A DNA stretch of 25,247 bases from Acinetobacter sp. N54.MGS-139 (GTDB lineage: Bacteria > Pseudomonadota > Gammaproteobacteria > Burkholderiales > Burkholderiaceae_F). The stretch covers positions 1-25,247 of the forward strand of contig LARN01000025.1 in assembly GCA_000980495.1 (NCBI GenBank), written 5' to 3'. Every line of letters starts with the position of its first letter. Positions within the stretch are counted from its first letter, which is position 1. Of this stretch, positions 23,874 through 25,247 are shown piece by piece. Made by a program: the position numbers and the translations under genes. Under the pieces are notes generated by a model, which saw only the letters and a program-made list of their open reading frames with translations, did not search any database and was not told the DNA's origin.

Positions 23874-23963
23874 TAAAATCTGCGCGTCTCTTCTTGGGAC
23901 GACGAACGATCGGAGGATTAGGCTCGAAACGAGACCGGCCGGTCGCTACTTGTTGTTCCAAAT

Positions 23964-24734
23964 ATGTCATTCCAAGAAGCCATTCAGTACAGAACTGAAC
24001 TGCACAAACTGGCAGAACTTTCCGGCCAGGAAATCAAAACTGCTCAATACATCCAAAACAAACTCGAAGAAATGGGTTTTAACGTCCGCTCAGGCGTGGG
24101 CGGTCATGGCCTAGTTGTTGATATTGACAGCGGCGTTGCTGGTCCCACGGTCATGCTTCGCGCCGATATCGATGCTTTGCCCTATGCAGATCCCAACGAT
24201 CCTGAAAGAATAGAGGCCATTCACGCTTGCGGCCATGATGCTCATGCGGCAATTCTTCTTGCTGCAGCTCCAGAAATCCGCAAAAACCTTAAAAAGGGAA
24301 AAATTCGTCTGGCGTTTCAGCCGGCTGAAGAAAGCCTCCAAGGCGCGCTCGCCATGATCAAAGACGGCGTCCTAGACGGCGTTGATATCGTTGTTGGTTC
24401 TCACATCCGTCCCGTTCAGGACCTTCCGTTCGGAAAATACTGTGCGTCCGTGAATCATGTTGCCTGTGCAACCGTTGAAGTTCGCATTGACGGCAAACAG
24501 GCTCATGCCGCAAGACCGCATCTCGGCATCAATCCGATCGAAGCCGCCTCTCAGTACATTGCTTCGGTCGGGCTGATCAAAATCGATCCGAACAAGTCTT
24601 GGTCCGTCAAACCGACTCAGATTCATTCTGAAGTCGGTGCAACCAATTCCATTCCGAGCTTTGTGAAGATCGCCTACGACCTCCGTGCTCAGGACAATGC
24701 CGCACTCGAAGCGCCAAAAATTTTTCTTATCTAG
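23964..24734 (+). pseudogene. M20-family amidohydrolase, 3'-truncated
   Basis: This resembles M20D amidohydrolases that cleave N-acyl amino acids (IAA-amino-acid hydrolase/hippurate hydrolase type). Seen are LRADIDALPY (65-74), HACGHDAHAA (87-96, metal ligands), QPAEES (119-124) and the dimerisation-domain motif KQAHAARPHLGINPIEAA (178-195). The family is usually about 380-430 residues; here similarity stops at about residue 250 and the frame ends six residues later (APKIFLI). The lost C-terminus would carry the last metal-binding histidine, so the product is probably inactive. The DNA continues directly into an AAA-ATPase-like gene in another frame. No good Shine-Dalgarno before the ATG. Confidence 0.82.
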
Positions 24735-25247
24735 GCCCAGACGCTTCGGAAAGTCGTTGCTGCTGTCTACGTTTGAATCTCTCTTCAAATATGGACTACG
24801 AGACTTCCATTGTCTTGAGATAGAGGCCTTATGGAAAGACGAAAGTACTTATCAAGTTATACGATTGGATTTCTCGAATCTGAAAGGCTTTTCCTCCGCA
24901 GAAGAATTTAGCGAACTTCTCGACCAGTACCTCCTTGACACTTTAACTGTCAACAGACTTGTCAGCCCTATAAAGACCGATAAGGAAGGCCTCCGTGCAT
25001 TTATCGGGTGGTTAGCTCTCCAAGCTGACAACTCTGTAGTACTGCTACTTGATGAATACGACACTCCTCTCACTTCTTGCCTAAATAACCCACAGCTGTT
25101 TGATGAAGTCAGAAAGAAACTCTGGAGACTTTATGGCGCTTTCAAGCAGTGGGATGGAGCAATAAGATTTTTCTTCATGACCGGAATTGCAAAGTTCAGA
25201 CAAACCAGCATTTTTTCCGAACACAATCACTTTACAGACATTTCTTT
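24715..25247 (+). pseudogene. AAA-ATPase-like protein (PF09820 type), 5'-truncated, runs off the window
   Basis: A frame read from 24715 (open back to an ATG at 24697) continues to the window end. It starts KFFLSRPRRFGKSLLLSTF, the Walker A region of the AAA-ATPase-like family often found in gut bacteria; the usual leader of about 30-40 residues before it is missing. Later VVLLLDEYDTPL (Walker B) and FFFMTGIAKF are clear family hallmarks. Full-length members usually end in a PD-(D/E)XK nuclease-like domain, outside the window. The join with the amidohydrolase lies at about 24711-24720. The gene is therefore a remnant, unless translated from the internal ATG. Confidence 0.75.

Overview
The window looks like chromosome from a Gram-negative, anaerobically respiring bacterium. 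The c-type cytochromes, Ccm-type maturation genes, TtrRS-like two-component system and general protein flavour suggest a gut Burkholderiales of the Sutterella/Parasutterella type; that assignment is an impression from reading, not a measured result. Accessory DNA flanks a large, coherent respiratory cluster.

Layout. (1) 1-2480: accessory left end, with the start of a minus-strand gene leaving the window, nested inverted repeats, an intact IS1111/IS110-type transposase and gene-poor AT-rich DNA. (2) 2481-3976: an overlapping minus-strand pair encoding an HNH-nuclease-like protein and a HIT-domain hydrolase. (3) 4129-19046: fifteen minus-strand genes that together look like a complete Mcc/Sir sulfite respiration system. 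In transcription order they are octaheme cytochrome c sulfite reductase (MccA), periplasmic rhodanese, FKBP-type prolyl isomerase (MccB-like), TPR protein (CcmI/NrfG-like), four-cluster ferredoxin (MccC/NrfC-like), NrfD-type quinol dehydrogenase (MccD-like), NosL, NosD, NosF, NosY, CcmF, CcmH (without its CXXC), CcmG, then a TtrS-like kinase and TtrR-like regulator. (4) 19047-19807: a long intergenic region with a minus-strand terminator. (5) 19808-24734: plus-strand genes for a threonine-synthase-like PLP enzyme, an Lrp/AsnC regulator, an Ogt DNA repair protein with a frameshifted tail, an APC-family amino-acid permease and a 3'-truncated M20 amidohydrolase. (6) 24715-25247: an N-terminally truncated AAA-ATPase-like gene joined directly to the broken amidohydrolase and leaving the window.

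How the core works (family knowledge plus inference). MccD would oxidise menaquinol and pass electrons through MccC to MccA, which reduces sulfite to sulfide in the periplasm. MccA has seven CXXCH motifs and one CX15CH motif, the hallmark of the heme-copper sulfite reductase family. NosL/NosD/NosF/NosY are normally accessories of the copper enzyme NosZ; no NosZ is present, so they probably supply copper to MccA. CcmF/CcmH/CcmG and the TPR protein are a dedicated heme-attachment set, probably for the unusual heme site. The prolyl isomerase helps MccA fold, and the two-component system probably senses the sulfur oxyanion or a related signal. The most unusual points are the CcmH lacking both redox cysteines, the UUCG-capped hairpin after mccA, the HNH-HIT pair and the gene-fusion junction near 24715.
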